NCBI GenBank assembly: GCA_020354575.1
Contig: CP070649.1
Coordinates: 1,666,874 to 1,699,073, forward strand
DNA from: Candidatus Bathyarchaeota archaeon
GTDB lineage: Archaea > Thermoproteota > Bathyarchaeia > Bathyarchaeales > SOJC01
Direction: 5' to 3'
Length of the DNA stretch: 32,200 nt
In this document: one piece after another, positions 14,305-22,673 of the stretch
Layout of the letters: every line of letters starts with the position of its first letter
Position numbering within the stretch: position 1 is the first letter of the stretch
The notes under the pieces: generated by a model
The model's input: only the letters and a program-made list of their open reading frames with translations
Told to the model about the DNA's origin: nothing
Databases searched by the model: none
Position numbers and translations under genes: made by a program

Positions 14305-16401
14305 ACGACCACTATTTCTGAACTGAGCCCGACTAGATATCCTCCCTGCCGTAAAGCTTGCCCAGCAGGAATTAATGTTCAAGCGTACATCGCCCTTATT
14401 GCTCAAGGAAAATTCAAAGAAGCACTGGAGATTATCAGAGAATCAATTCCTTTTCCTTCTGTTTGTGGCAGAGTATGTTTTAGTCCCTGTGAAGACGCCT
14501 GTACAAGAAACGATATCGACGAACCAGTAGCCATTCGTGCTCTTAAGCGGTTCGTGGCTGATTATGAGACTTTAGCTGGAATGAAAGAAAAACCAAAATT
14601 AATACCAAAGAGCCATGATGAAAAGATAGCCATAATTGGCTCTGGTCCTGCAGGACTGACTGCAGCCTTCGAACTAGCTAAAAATGGATATCCAGTAACT
14701 GTCTTTGAAGCTTCAGCAAAGCCTGGCGGAAGCCTGCGAGATTGTATCCCCAAATACCGGTTGCCTGAAAGGGTTTTGGAAGAAGAAATCGCCTATATCA
14801 GAGGAATTGGAGTTGAAATTCGTACCCTCACAAAGATTGGCAGAGATACGACCATTGAAGACCTAAAGAAGCATGGGTATGAAGTAATCTTCATAGCAAC
14901 GGGTGCTCATCATTGTATTGATCTCAATATAGAAGGCGAGGAGTTAGATGGCATTCTTCATGCCCTTGAATTCTTAAAAGAAGTTCATGAAAAATCCTCT
15001 GTAAATCTCGGGAAAAAAGTCAGCGTCATTGGAGGAGGAAATGTTGCTATGGATGCTGCACGAACCGCTATACGTCTTGGGGCTGAAGAGGTGAAAGTAA
15101 TTTACAGACGATCTGAGAAAGAGATGCCTGCCAACAAACGTGAAATAGATGAAGCCAAGCAAGAAGGCGTCAGATTTATTTTTCTTACATCGCCTAAGAG
15201 ATTTCTGGGAAAAGATGGCAAGATTATTGGTATAGAGTGCATAAAGAATATTTTAGGTTCACCAGACGCTAGTGGTCGAAGGCGCCCTATGCCAGTTGAT
15301 GGCTCAGAGTTTACCATCGCCGTAGATTCTGTTTTATTGGGCATTGGCGAAATGCCAGATATTTCTTTCATGCCAAAAGAAATCGAAATTGCACGAGGAA
15401 ATAGAGTTGTAGCAGATGGAGTTACTCTCGAAACGAACATTCCAGGTATTTTTGCTGGAGGCGACGCTGTTACTGGACCTGCCTCGGTAATTGATGCTAT
15501 TGCTGCGGGCAAACGAGCAGCAATTTCCATTGATCGCTATGTTAAAAGAGTTGATCTCAGAGCTGGACGAAGTGAAGAAATTTCGGAAACGACATGGGTT
15601 TGTAAGAAAAACGATTTGGTGAAAAAGGCGAAAGAGAGAATGCCTAGTCTTGAACCGGAAGTACGAGCGACCTGTTTTGAAGAAGTGGAATTGGGGCTAA
15701 CAGAAAAAGCAGGATTGATTGAATCTCATCGATGCGTCTTTTGTGGTCCATGTGCAGAATGCTTAGAGTCAAAAGGTGTTTGTGAAGAGGACGAAGCTAT
15801 AGTGGATGAAGATAGATGTATTGCTTGCGCCAACTGTGAAAAAGTCTGCGAGTTTGGGGCAATAAAGGTTCAGAAATCCGTAGCAAAAGTGGATCCAATC
15901 TTGTGCAAAGGATGTGGGACCTGCATTGTGGAATGCCCAGCAGACGCAATTGCCATGATGAAACTCTCTGATAAGATAATTTCAACCCAGCTGAAAGGTG
16001 CTCTCGCTTCGTGGGTATCTAAAAGCGAACCCAAAATGCTGACTTTTATTTGCAAGTGGTCCCATAAGGAAAATGCGCTTCTGGGACCAAAAAATTTTCA
16101 CATCATTCCTGTAAGATGTAGCGGTCGGATTGATCCAATCCATGTTCTCCATGCTTTCATGCTCGGAGCTGATGGAGTACTAATTATAGGCTGTGAACCT
16201 AGCGATTGCCATTACGTTTTTGGCAGCAGTATAACTGAGAAACGCTTCAAACATGTGAAGGACTGGCTTCAAGCTATAGGAGTTGATCCTAAACGTCTTT
16301 CATTAAAACGATCCTATGTAGGAAATAGCCAGCATCTGACTAAGATTCTTACGAATTTCAAGACAGAGTTGGAAAAACTTGGTTCAACTCCATTCAAGTA
16401 A
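14305..16401 (+). CDS. GltD-like FAD/NAD(P) oxidoreductase fused to 4Fe-4S and MvhD modules; 5' end uncertain
   Basis: Coding sequence is clear from about 14305 to TAA 16399-16401, about 698 residues. The N-terminal iron-sulfur region (CRKACPAGINVQAYI, then VCGRVCFSPCEDAC) is typical of GltD-type proteins. Next come an FAD loop (AIIGSGPAGLTAAFELA) and an NAD(P) loop (SVIGGGNVAMDAARTAIRLG). Then follow CxxCxxCxxC at 15738-15767, two ferredoxin clusters (CIACANCEKVCEFG, CKGCGTCIVECPAD) and an MvhD-like domain (16030-16380) with VRCSGRIDP and IGCEPSDCHY. The usual first MvhD cysteine pair is reduced to one cysteine (CKWSHKE). It is probably an electron hub for MetVF and FrhB. No ATG, GTG or TTG lies in frame before GTG 14554, so the gene has a non-standard start, or begins at ATG 14267 with a one-base shift near 14300. 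Confidence 0.88.
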   Translation, partial: TTTISELSPTRYPPCRKACPAGINVQAYIALIAQGKFKEALEIIRESIPFPSVCGRVCFSPCEDACTRNDIDEPVAIRALKRFVADYETLAGMKEKPKLIPKSHDEKIAIIGSGPAGLTAAFELAKNGYPVTVFEASAKPGGSLRDCIPKYRLPERVLEEEIAYIRGIGVEIRTLTKIGRDTTIEDLKKHGYEVIFIATGAHHCIDLNIEGEELDGILHALEFLKEVHEKSSVNLGKKVSVIGGGNVAMDAARTAIRLGAEEVKVIYRRSEKEMPANKREIDEAKQEGVRFIFLTSPKRFLGKDGKIIGIECIKNILGSPDASGRRRPMPVDGSEFTIAVDSVLLGIGEMPDISFMPKEIEIARGNRVVADGVTLETNIPGIFAGGDAVTGPASVIDAIAAGKRAAISIDRYVKRVDLRAGRSEEISETTWVCKKNDLVKKAKERMPSLEPEVRATCFEEVELGLTEKAGLIESHRCVFCGPCAECLESKGVCEEDEAIVDEDRCIACANCEKVCEFGAIKVQKSVAKVDPILCKGCGTCIVECPADAIAMMKLSDKIISTQLKGALASWVSKSEPKMLTFICKWSHKENALLGPKNFHIIPVRCSGRIDPIHVLHAFMLGADGVLIIGCEPSDCHYVFGSSITEKRFKHVKDWLQAIGVDPKRLSLKRSYVGNSQHLTKILTNFKTELEKLGSTPFK

Positions 16402-16499
16402 ACTCTGGAAAGCAGACAATGAGCATCTTCATCTAAAGCACATTTCTCCGAGAAATTTATGTAGATCTTTCTTCAACACATAATCCTTAATGAGCGAAT

Positions 16500-17546
16500 A
16501 TGCAGAACCAAAAATTGGGTTTTGAAGAATCGTTGGGGAGAGAAGTTGTTAACTCTGGGCGCTGTATAGGTTGCGCTACGTGTGTCGTTGTTTGTCCCTT
16601 CAACTGTTTAGAGTACCAAAAGGAACAGCCAGAACTTGTGAAGGCTTGTGAAAAGTGTGGTATATGCCCGAAAGTCTGCCCAAGATATGATTGGTCACAG
16701 TCAAGCGTAGAAGAGTTTGTGTTTGGAAAGAAAAGAGACGCGAAAGAGGATTATGGCATATACCGTCGGACTATTGTGGCACAAGCCACTGACAAAAAAA
16801 TACTTCAGAGATGTCAAGACGGAGGTGTCGTCACTTCTCTTCTGATTCATGCCCTGCAAAATGATCTAATTGAAGGTGCAGCCATATCAGGACTTAGCAC
16901 AGACGAACCGCTGCATCCGATGCCTATTATGGCAACGATACCTGAGGAAGTTCTTAAGCATGCCGGAACTCGCTATGCCTACTCACCTAACATCCTAGCC
17001 CTTCAGGAAGGAGTCAGACAGAAAAAGAAAAGCTTAGCATTTGTAGGCACACCCTGTCAGATTCATGCAATTAGGAAAATTCAGATGTTTCCATTGAAGA
17101 AATATTCAAACCCGCTGCAGTTCACAATTGGATTGATGTGCACTGAAAGCTTCACATATGACGGGCTTTTCGAGCAACACCTTCAGAAAAACATGGAAAT
17201 TCCCTTGAAAAATGTTGTGAAGATGAATATAAAAGGAAAAATCCAGGTCTATTTGAAATCGGGCAAAGTAGAGAGTATTCCATTATCTGAAGCAAAGCAA
17301 TATGCAAGGGCAAGCTGCCATCTTTGCGGGGACTTCAGCGCAGAGCTAGCAGATATTTCAGCAGGAGGGCTGGGTCTCAGCGGCTGGACCTTCGTGATTC
17401 TTCGAACTAGAAGAGGAGAAGAAATTTTCGATGATGCAAGTAAAGCAGGAGTGTTACAAGTAAGATCAGCTGAAGAGGAGCCTTTTGCACAGTCTCTGTT
17501 AGTCAAGCTTTCGAAGAGGAAGAGAAGAAACGCTCAGGAAAAGTAA
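16500..17546 (+). CDS. FrhB/FdhB-family F420-binding iron-sulfur protein
   Basis: A 348-residue protein starting at ATG 16500. The first 65 residues carry two 4Fe-4S motifs (GRCIGCATCVVVCPFNC and ACEKCGICPKVCPRYD). The rest is the FrhB fold: QDGGVVTSLLIHAL, GTRYAYSPNILALQEGV, LAFVGTPCQIHAIRKIQ, TIGLMCTESFTYDGL and CHLCGDFSAELADISAGGLG. This family binds FAD, an iron-sulfur cluster and F420 and passes electrons between F420 and partner subunits, as in Frh, Fpo and formate dehydrogenases. It follows the GltD-MvhD gene by 98 bases and faces metVF, which suggests F420H2 as donor or acceptor of the complex. No hydrogenase large or small subunit is present. Confidence 0.9.
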   Translation: MQNQKLGFEESLGREVVNSGRCIGCATCVVVCPFNCLEYQKEQPELVKACEKCGICPKVCPRYDWSQSSVEEFVFGKKRDAKEDYGIYRRTIVAQATDKKILQRCQDGGVVTSLLIHALQNDLIEGAAISGLSTDEPLHPMPIMATIPEEVLKHAGTRYAYSPNILALQEGVRQKKKSLAFVGTPCQIHAIRKIQMFPLKKYSNPLQFTIGLMCTESFTYDGLFEQHLQKNMEIPLKNVVKMNIKGKIQVYLKSGKVESIPLSEAKQYARASCHLCGDFSAELADISAGGLGLSGWTFVILRTRRGEEIFDDASKAGVLQVRSAEEEPFAQSLLVKLSKRKRRNAQEK

Positions 17547-17603
17547 TGTGCTTTACCTTATTTCCCATGTATTCTACAAGTTTGTCTAGTGGAGTGATGG
17601 TCA

Positions 17604-18395
17604 ATGAAGATTAATCCAACTATAAAGACTATACTTGATCACAAGTCAATCCGGAAATATACTGAGGAAAATCCTTCAGACGAGATTGTCGAGAGTATTG
17701 TGAAAGCGGGGCAACAAGCACCCTTTGCCTATCAATGTTATAGCCTCTTGCTGTCACGTAATAGGAAGCGTAATCCTTGGAATGCCCCACTTCTGTTCAC
17801 GATTTGCATAGATCTTCATAAATTCGAACGCATTATGGCAAAGCGACAATGGAAATTAATCATCAATGATCTTGCCTTGCTACTTCTAGGAATCCAAGAT
17901 GCATCCTTGATGGCGGAGAACATGGTTGTTGCTGGGAGAAGCCTAGGACTGGGGAGTTGCTTTCTTGGCAGTGCCATATGGAGAGCTGAGAAGATTGCAG
18001 AAGAGTACAAATTGCCTAAAAGAGTATTTCCACTAGTACAACTAGTAATGGGCTACCCTGCAGAAAACCCTCCGACAAGACCACGCTATCCTTTGGAGTT
18101 TACTCTTTTTGAAGAGGAATATCCAAAATTCGAGAAAGAGACAATCTCGAGAGCTATGCATCAGATGGATTCAGGGTATCTAGCCCAAAATTATTATCGG
18201 AAACTAAAGGCAAAGATCCCTCTTGATGGAACTCGCAAAGAGACATTTACGTATGATGACTATAGTTGGACGGAACATATCAGTAGAAAACTAGGCCAAT
18301 GGGATCCAGATCCAAACAATTTGCTTGAGCAACTCACTAAGCGAGGGTTTGATCTCACAAGGAACAGGTTAAAAAACCCCGAAGATTCTGAATGA
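17604..18395 (+). CDS. Nitroreductase-family flavoprotein with C-terminal extension
   Basis: A 263-residue protein starting at ATG 17604 with a GGAGTG ribosome site. The FMN-binding N-terminus is standard (ILDHKSIRKYTEENPSDEIV, then AGQQAPFAYQCY). LLLGIQDASLMAENMVVAGR and SLGLGSCFLGSAIW match the dimer core, and PLVQLVMGYPAENPPTRPR closes the domain near residue 160. The following 90 residues (tyrosine-rich, FEEEYPKFEKETISRAMHQM onward) are an extension seen in some archaeal members. The family reduces quinones, nitro groups or flavin-linked substrates with NAD(P)H or F420. The true substrate is unknown. It lies 57 bases after the FrhB-like gene on the same strand and could belong to that transcript. 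Confidence 0.87.
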   Translation: MKINPTIKTILDHKSIRKYTEENPSDEIVESIVKAGQQAPFAYQCYSLLLSRNRKRNPWNAPLLFTICIDLHKFERIMAKRQWKLIINDLALLLLGIQDASLMAENMVVAGRSLGLGSCFLGSAIWRAEKIAEEYKLPKRVFPLVQLVMGYPAENPPTRPRYPLEFTLFEEEYPKFEKETISRAMHQMDSGYLAQNYYRKLKAKIPLDGTRKETFTYDDYSWTEHISRKLGQWDPDPNNLLEQLTKRGFDLTRNRLKNPEDSE

Positions 18396-18521
18396 ACGCT
18401 GCTTGCATACAATATAACAAAATACTGGTCTGTGTTACAATGTTTCCGCTAGAATTGTAGGTGCAGAGGTTTCAAGTGTTCTTTGGCTACAAAGTTGCTT
18501 GTAGGCCAATAAGCTTGCTCG

Positions 18522-19280
18522 TTACTTCCCATTTTCACTGAATGAGGGTTTCCCAATTGGACAAGCCTCAATGCATATTGAGCATTCAATATAGCTGTTT
18601 GGAGTCGGTCTTTGAACTAGTCTCTTCTCTATTTTCCGTATATCGTCTGGAACATCTTGTGCCCGAGGTTTTTCTGCTGCGTATGTCAGACAACGGTTGA
18701 TCACAATCTTATATGGTTCTAATGCTTTTGTAGGGCAAGCAATGATGCATTTCTCACACTCTCCACATAAATCGTCCTTGCATGGTTTATCTGTGTCAAG
18801 TTCCGCTGCTGTCAGCACCGAAATTAATCGTATTCGAGGACCATATTCGGGAGTAATCAGAAGTGTATTTTTTCCTTGGCATCCAAGGCCGCTTCTCACC
18901 GCTGCTGTCTTTAGAGGGATAGCGAGCGAAAACCGAGATTCATAACCTTTCTGTATAAGGTAGTTAACAATCCTCCATGCTTTGTTTTTCAGGACTTCAT
19001 AGTATAGTTGGTAGCTTTCCATTGGCACCTCTGGCACGTACGTGTCACGACTCCAAAGATAAGTCGAATCTACAGCTAAGTTGAAGGATTTGTCCCAGGC
19101 ATAGTAACCCATTAACATCACTGATTTTGCAGTCGACAATTCCTCTTCCGGTGAACGCAAGTTGCAGACAGTGCTCACCCATCCATGGGGCAAGCCCTGA
19201 AGCATGTTTGGGCTGGAAATGCCAACAGAAACGAACCCCGCTTCTTTCGCCTTTTTCTTAAGATCTTCAGTTATGGTCAT
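18522..19280 (-). CDS. QueG-like protein with two 4Fe-4S clusters
   Basis: About 252 residues from ATG 19280, preceded by AAGGAAG. The frame is also open to TTG 19316. The N-terminal domain (KKKAKEAGFVSVGISS to the YYAWDKSFNL region) and AAVRSGLGCQGKNTLLITPE belong to the epoxyqueuosine reductase/reductive dehalogenase superfamily, which binds cobalamin. Two iron-sulfur motifs follow: LCGECEKCIIACPTKALEPY with INRCLTYAAEK, and ECSICIEACPIGK. Bacterial QueG makes queuosine in tRNA. Archaea make archaeosine instead, so this homologue probably acts on something else, perhaps another reductive step with cobalamin or corrinoid proteins. It converges with the nitroreductase gene. Confidence 0.83.
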   Translation of the reverse strand: MTITEDLKKKAKEAGFVSVGISSPNMLQGLPHGWVSTVCNLRSPEEELSTAKSVMLMGYYAWDKSFNLAVDSTYLWSRDTYVPEVPMESYQLYYEVLKNKAWRIVNYLIQKGYESRFSLAIPLKTAAVRSGLGCQGKNTLLITPEYGPRIRLISVLTAAELDTDKPCKDDLCGECEKCIIACPTKALEPYKIVINRCLTYAAEKPRAQDVPDDIRKIEKRLVQRPTPNSYIECSICIEACPIGKPSFSENGK

Positions 19281-19406
19281 TCTCGAGCTTCCTTTCAATT
19301 CTACTTTAACTGCCAAGTCTCTTGCTTAAAAACCATCATAGGCTGTCCACCTTTTAATCAAGATAGGAGAAGCAGTCATGAAGGGTTTTGCGTTCACATG
19401 TTGGTT

Positions 19407-20204
19407 TTAGCACTGCATATTAAAAGCCTTATACAGTTCGGGCTTTGATAATTCGATTGTTGGAACCAGTTTTTGGGCGTTTTCTATCTCCTTTCTGTCA
19501 AGCTCTATAAAAAAACTTGTTTGTCCTTCTCCAAGTTCTTGGATTGCATATCCAAAAGGTGATGCACCCATACTATGTCCTATGAAAAAGGGTTTTGTTT
19601 GGTTAATGGCAACTAGAAACGATGTGTTTTCATGAGCCCTGGCTTTAACTAAGATCCGCCATTGTTCAAGCTTGTGTTTGCCCAGGTACCATGCTGATGG
19701 GACGATGAAGAGTGAAACCCCTCTATAAGCCATTTGTCGGAAGAGTTCTGGAAATCTTAGGTCAAAACAGACTGCTAAACCCACTTGGAATCCTTTAAAT
19801 TCTGTTGTTGCCATCTCTTTTCCAGGGGCAAATAATTCTGACTCTCTATACCCAAATGCGTCGAAAAGGTGGATTTTTTTATATACTGCTTTTATCCGTC
19901 CAGTTTCGGCAAGTATTGCTGCATTGTAGACTACACTTCCTTCTCTCAGGAACATCGTGAAGACTGCTGAGGATTGTTTTTGCGATGTTTTCTCTAAAAT
20001 CTTTGTAACAAACTCCCCATCCAATGGTTCAGCATTTTTTTGGATGTATTCTTTGTTAAGCCCCTCTGGGGGTACTCCCATTGCATATTCAGGAAAGACA
20101 TCGAGGTGAGCATCAGAATCTTCCATGATGCTAAGCATTTTGTTTAGGTTTTCAGCTTTATTTGGAATAAATGAAAGCTGATGGCCTCCAATTGGTAGTG
20201 CCAT
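19407..20204 (-). CDS. Carbon-nitrogen hydrolase (nitrilase superfamily)
   Basis: A 265-residue hydrolase from ATG 20204. The frame is open to TTG 20243, but a TATA box (20227-20236) lies 28 bases before the ATG and inside that extension, so the ATG of a leaderless mRNA is preferred. The catalytic triad is visible: E39 (DVFPEYAMG), K110 (VYKKIHLFD) and C146 (GLAVCFDLRFPELFR). The second glutamate region (RAHENTSFLVAINQ) and GHSMGASPFG also fit. The family cleaves amides, nitriles or carbamoyl compounds; FGYREsELFAPG is like omega-amidase and related branches. The substrate is not determined. Confidence 0.9.
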   Translation of the reverse strand: MALPIGGHQLSFIPNKAENLNKMLSIMEDSDAHLDVFPEYAMGVPPEGLNKEYIQKNAEPLDGEFVTKILEKTSQKQSSAVFTMFLREGSVVYNAAILAETGRIKAVYKKIHLFDAFGYRESELFAPGKEMATTEFKGFQVGLAVCFDLRFPELFRQMAYRGVSLFIVPSAWYLGKHKLEQWRILVKARAHENTSFLVAINQTKPFFIGHSMGASPFGYAIQELGEGQTSFFIELDRKEIENAQKLVPTIELSKPELYKAFNMQC

Positions 20205-20226
20205 AAACTTTCGTATTGTGTTAATC

Positions 20227-20236
20227 CTTATATCTT
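20227..20236 (-). promoter_or_regulatory. TATA box for the nitrilase-family gene
   Basis: Minus-strand AAGATATAAG is centred 28 bases before ATG 20204, the spacing of an archaeal leaderless promoter. Confidence 0.55.
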
Positions 20237-20324
20237 TATGCAAGCTCTAGAGACTTGCATATATGCATCGTATGCGTGTGGATTGCCGTTAAATTGATTT
20301 TTCGAAACATGAATGCATGCGATG

Positions 20325-20792
20325 TTACTTCTCTTCAAGTCTCCTGCTGACCATTACTGCAGTTTCCCAACTTGCAACATCCTCTTCCCTTTGGTTTTTA
20401 ACAGCGTTCTTAAACTTCAATATTCCCGCGCGAGGCCTACTCTCACTCGGTCTTGCCTCTATCACTTCTGACTCGACCTTGATTGTGTCGCCGATTAAAA
20501 CGGGAGCTTTGAACCTCACATTATCGATTCCCAGAAATGCCAAGACGTCAATAGGGGGTGTTCCTCTTGTTCGCAATGCGAGTCCATAGGATATGCTTAG
20601 GATCAGCAATCCATGAGCTATTCTCTCTCCAAATAAACTATTCTTCATGTACTCAGCGTTCGTGTGAAGCTCACTCCAGTCTCCTGATAAGGCAGCAAAC
20701 ATGACTATATCAGCCTCTGTAACCGTCCTACCTGGTGAGGTCGCCATTTCGCCTACCGTAAAATCCTCGAGATAACTCTTTTCAACGCTCAT
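20325..20792 (-). CDS. MaoC-family (R)-specific enoyl-CoA hydratase-like protein
   Basis: A 155-residue hot-dog-fold protein starting at ATG 20792. The hydratase motif is clear: FAALSGDWSELHTNAEYM with the catalytic aspartate and histidine, followed by RIAHGLLILSISYGLAL. FKAPVLIGDTIKVESEVIEA is the usual central strand region. It probably hydrates an enoyl-CoA or dehydrates a hydroxyacyl-CoA; some archaeal members act on other thioesters. The leader contains two tandem copies of a purine-rich ribosome site (AGGAGATTAGGAGATTAGGG) and a TATA box at 20824-20834. No other beta-oxidation gene is adjacent, though the acyl-CoA ligase at 268 could feed it. Confidence 0.9.
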   Translation of the reverse strand: MSVEKSYLEDFTVGEMATSPGRTVTEADIVMFAALSGDWSELHTNAEYMKNSLFGERIAHGLLILSISYGLALRTRGTPPIDVLAFLGIDNVRFKAPVLIGDTIKVESEVIEARPSESRPRAGILKFKNAVKNQREEDVASWETAVMVSRRLEEK

Positions 20793-20823
20793 CCCTAATC
20801 TCCTAATCTCCTAGTCATACATC

Positions 20824-20834
20824 CTTATATTTAT
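20824..20834 (-). promoter_or_regulatory. TATA box for the MaoC-family gene
   Basis: Minus-strand ATAAATATAAG is centred about 37 bases before ATG 20792, predicting a start near 20803 and a short leader containing the ribosome site. Confidence 0.5.
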
Positions 20835-20919
20835 CACCAATTGCAGCCATGCACACTGGGTAAAGAGATGACTTCACAAGTTTTATCTGGCAGGCTATTG
20901 CTGCTTTACAGGGATATCA

Positions 20920-22159
20920 ATGAAGAAAAGGTCTTTTGAGTTGTTGACGGTGCTTTTGATCGGATTATTGGGGCTGACATTCACATCTGCCACAAGATTC
21001 ACGCAAGCTAACGTCGGTTGGTCCATCGAAACCGTCGACAACACGGGAGATGTGGGAACCGATACGTCATTGGGAGTTGGATAGCAATGATCACCCCCAC
21101 ATCAGCTATCGTGATTATAGCAATGGTGATCTGAAATATGCATACTACAACGGGAGTTGGTCCATCGAAACTGTCGACAGCGCTGGAAATGTGGGAGGCT
21201 GGACCTCTTTGGCGTTGGATAGCGCAGATCACCCCCACATCAGCCACTGTAGTTTCAGCAACGGTGATCTGAAGTATGCCCACTACAACGGGAGTTGGTC
21301 CATCGAAACCATCGGCGGCGCTGGAAATGTGAGACGCCATCCATCCCTGGCGTTGGATAGCAATGATAACCCGCACATCAGCTATGATGATATCACCAAT
21401 GGTACGCTGAAGTATGCATACTACAACGGGAGTTGGTCTATCGAAACTGTCGACAGCGCTGTAGGCTGGTCCTTCTTGGCGTTGGATAGCGCAGATCACC
21501 CCCATATCAGCTATTGTAATTTCAGCAATGGTATGCTGATGTATGCTCGCTACAACGGAAGTTGGAAAATAGAAACTGTCGATAGTGCAGCACCGACGGG
21601 TCAATTCGCGTCTTTGGCGTTGGATAGCGGAGATAATCCGCATATCAGCTACTGTGACATTGGTAACCTTGACCTGAAGTATGCATACTACAACGGAAGC
21701 TGGACTATCGAAACCGTCGATAGCGCTGGAAATGTGGGAAGCGATACGTCCTTAGTGCTAGATAGCAGTGATAACCCCCACATCAGCTACTATGACATTG
21801 GTAACCTTGACCTGAAGTATGCATACTACAACGGAAGCTGGACTATCGAAACCGTCGATAGCGCTGGAATTGTGGGGTATTTTACATCGATAGCACTGGA
21901 TAGTGGTGATAATCCCCACATTAGCTATCGTGATTATAGCAATTTAGATCTGAAATATGCTAGCAAGGCATGCATGCTTCCATGGGATGTCACCGGTGAC
22001 GATTGTGTCGACGTTGACGACATTGCAGGTGTTGCTGAACATTTTGGCTCCTTTCCAGGAAGTCCAACGTGGGATCCTAAATGCGATGTGACAGGTGAGG
22101 ATTATGTCGGTATTGATGATATCGTGGAGGTCGCTGAACACCTCGGCAGCAGCTGCTAG
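20920..22159 (+). CDS. Secreted repeat protein with dockerin-like tail; frameshifted near 21073
   Basis: A secreted protein whose reading frame is broken once. ATG 20920 (AGGGA ribosome site) begins a signal peptide (MKKRSFELLTVLLIGLLGLT) and the first repeat, stopping at TAG 21082-21084. The rest continues in the next frame to TAG 22157-22159. Compared with other repeats, about 21073-21076 has one extra base. The body has about seven 46-residue repeats, consensus WSIETVDSAGNVG, then LALDSxDNPHISY and LKYAYYNGS, likely blades of a beta-propeller or similar beta structure. Residues after 21970 form a dockerin-like pair of calcium loops (WDVTGDDCVDVDDIAGVAEH and CDVTGEDYVGIDDIVEVAEH). It is probably an exported surface-bound protein; the lesion may be a mutation or an assembly error. 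Confidence 0.75.
21017..21970 (+). repeat. Tandem 138-base coding repeats
   Basis: The CGGGAGTTGG / CGGAAGCTGG element recurs at about 21151, 21289, 21427, 21556, 21694 and 21832, spaced 138, 138, 129, 138 and 138 bases. The units at 21694 and 21832 are nearly identical at DNA level, so recent duplication or gene conversion is likely. These are coding repeats of the secreted protein. Confidence 0.85.
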
Positions 22160-22311
22160 AAGCCGGCTTTGAATTTGTGTTGCGAAAAGGCATGCGTGCA
22201 GAAAGAAGGTTTGCTTTGCTTCCGCAAACACCTCTGAAAATTCTATAACACACGCCAGAAATGCAGAATTAATACGTGTCATACATCAGTGGAGATATCC
22301 CTGGCACTATC

Positions 22312-22321
22312 CCCTTTTTTT
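22312..22321 (+). terminator. Possible oligo-T terminator after the repeat protein gene
   Basis: CCCCTTTTTT followed by further T lies about 150 bases after the stop of the repeat protein. Archaeal transcription often ends at such T runs. There is no strong hairpin. Confidence 0.3.
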
Positions 22322-22337
22322 CCATGCACACAAGGAA

Positions 22338-22664
22338 ATGTTGAATAGCGATAGATCCGCATTAATAAAGGGGGAAGTCGCGACAACGTATGAGCAAATG
22401 CGCCATGCGCGAAGAAAGAGGAAGAAGAAATCCCGCATGACACGGTTCCGTATGGTCATAGGTGCAGTAGCCATTAGCTTTGTGATATTCTTTATTTCTT
22501 ACCTTAGCATAGTGCAAGGTTTCCACGAAGCCAGTCTTCGCAAGTTTGCGGAAGACGAAGAACATGAAATCCCTCCTTTAAATTTAGAAGAATATATGCC
22601 TGGAGCAACAGTAGTGGGATTCATGGCTGCAGTGGTTGTAGCTATACTTAGAACTTGGTGGTAG
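22338..22664 (+). CDS. Small membrane protein with two helices
   Basis: A 108-residue protein starting at ATG 22338. It has a strongly basic cytoplasmic segment (RHARRKRKKKSRMTRFR), a first membrane helix (VIGAVAISFVIFFISYLSIV), an acidic middle (FAEDEEHEIPPLNLEEYM) and a second helix at the C-terminus (VVGFMAAVVVAILRTWW). No motif identifies a function. It is the first of a tightly packed cluster: the next gene begins nine bases after its stop. Its upstream region has a C/T-rich run at 22312-22321 that may end the preceding transcript. Confidence 0.7.
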   Translation: MLNSDRSALIKGEVATTYEQMRHARRKRKKKSRMTRFRMVIGAVAISFVIFFISYLSIVQGFHEASLRKFAEDEEHEIPPLNLEEYMPGATVVGFMAAVVVAILRTWW

Positions 22665-22673
22665 AGGCGATCC

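Noticed and set aside
21008-21643. Long open frame on the minus strand opposite the repeat protein
   Set aside because: It mirrors the 138-base coding repeats of the plus-strand gene and has no signal or known motif; it is a by-product of the repeat.
21017-21970. Regular repeats considered as a CRISPR array
   Set aside because: The unit is 138 bases, has no unique spacers between short repeats, and translates into a consistent 46-residue protein repeat.
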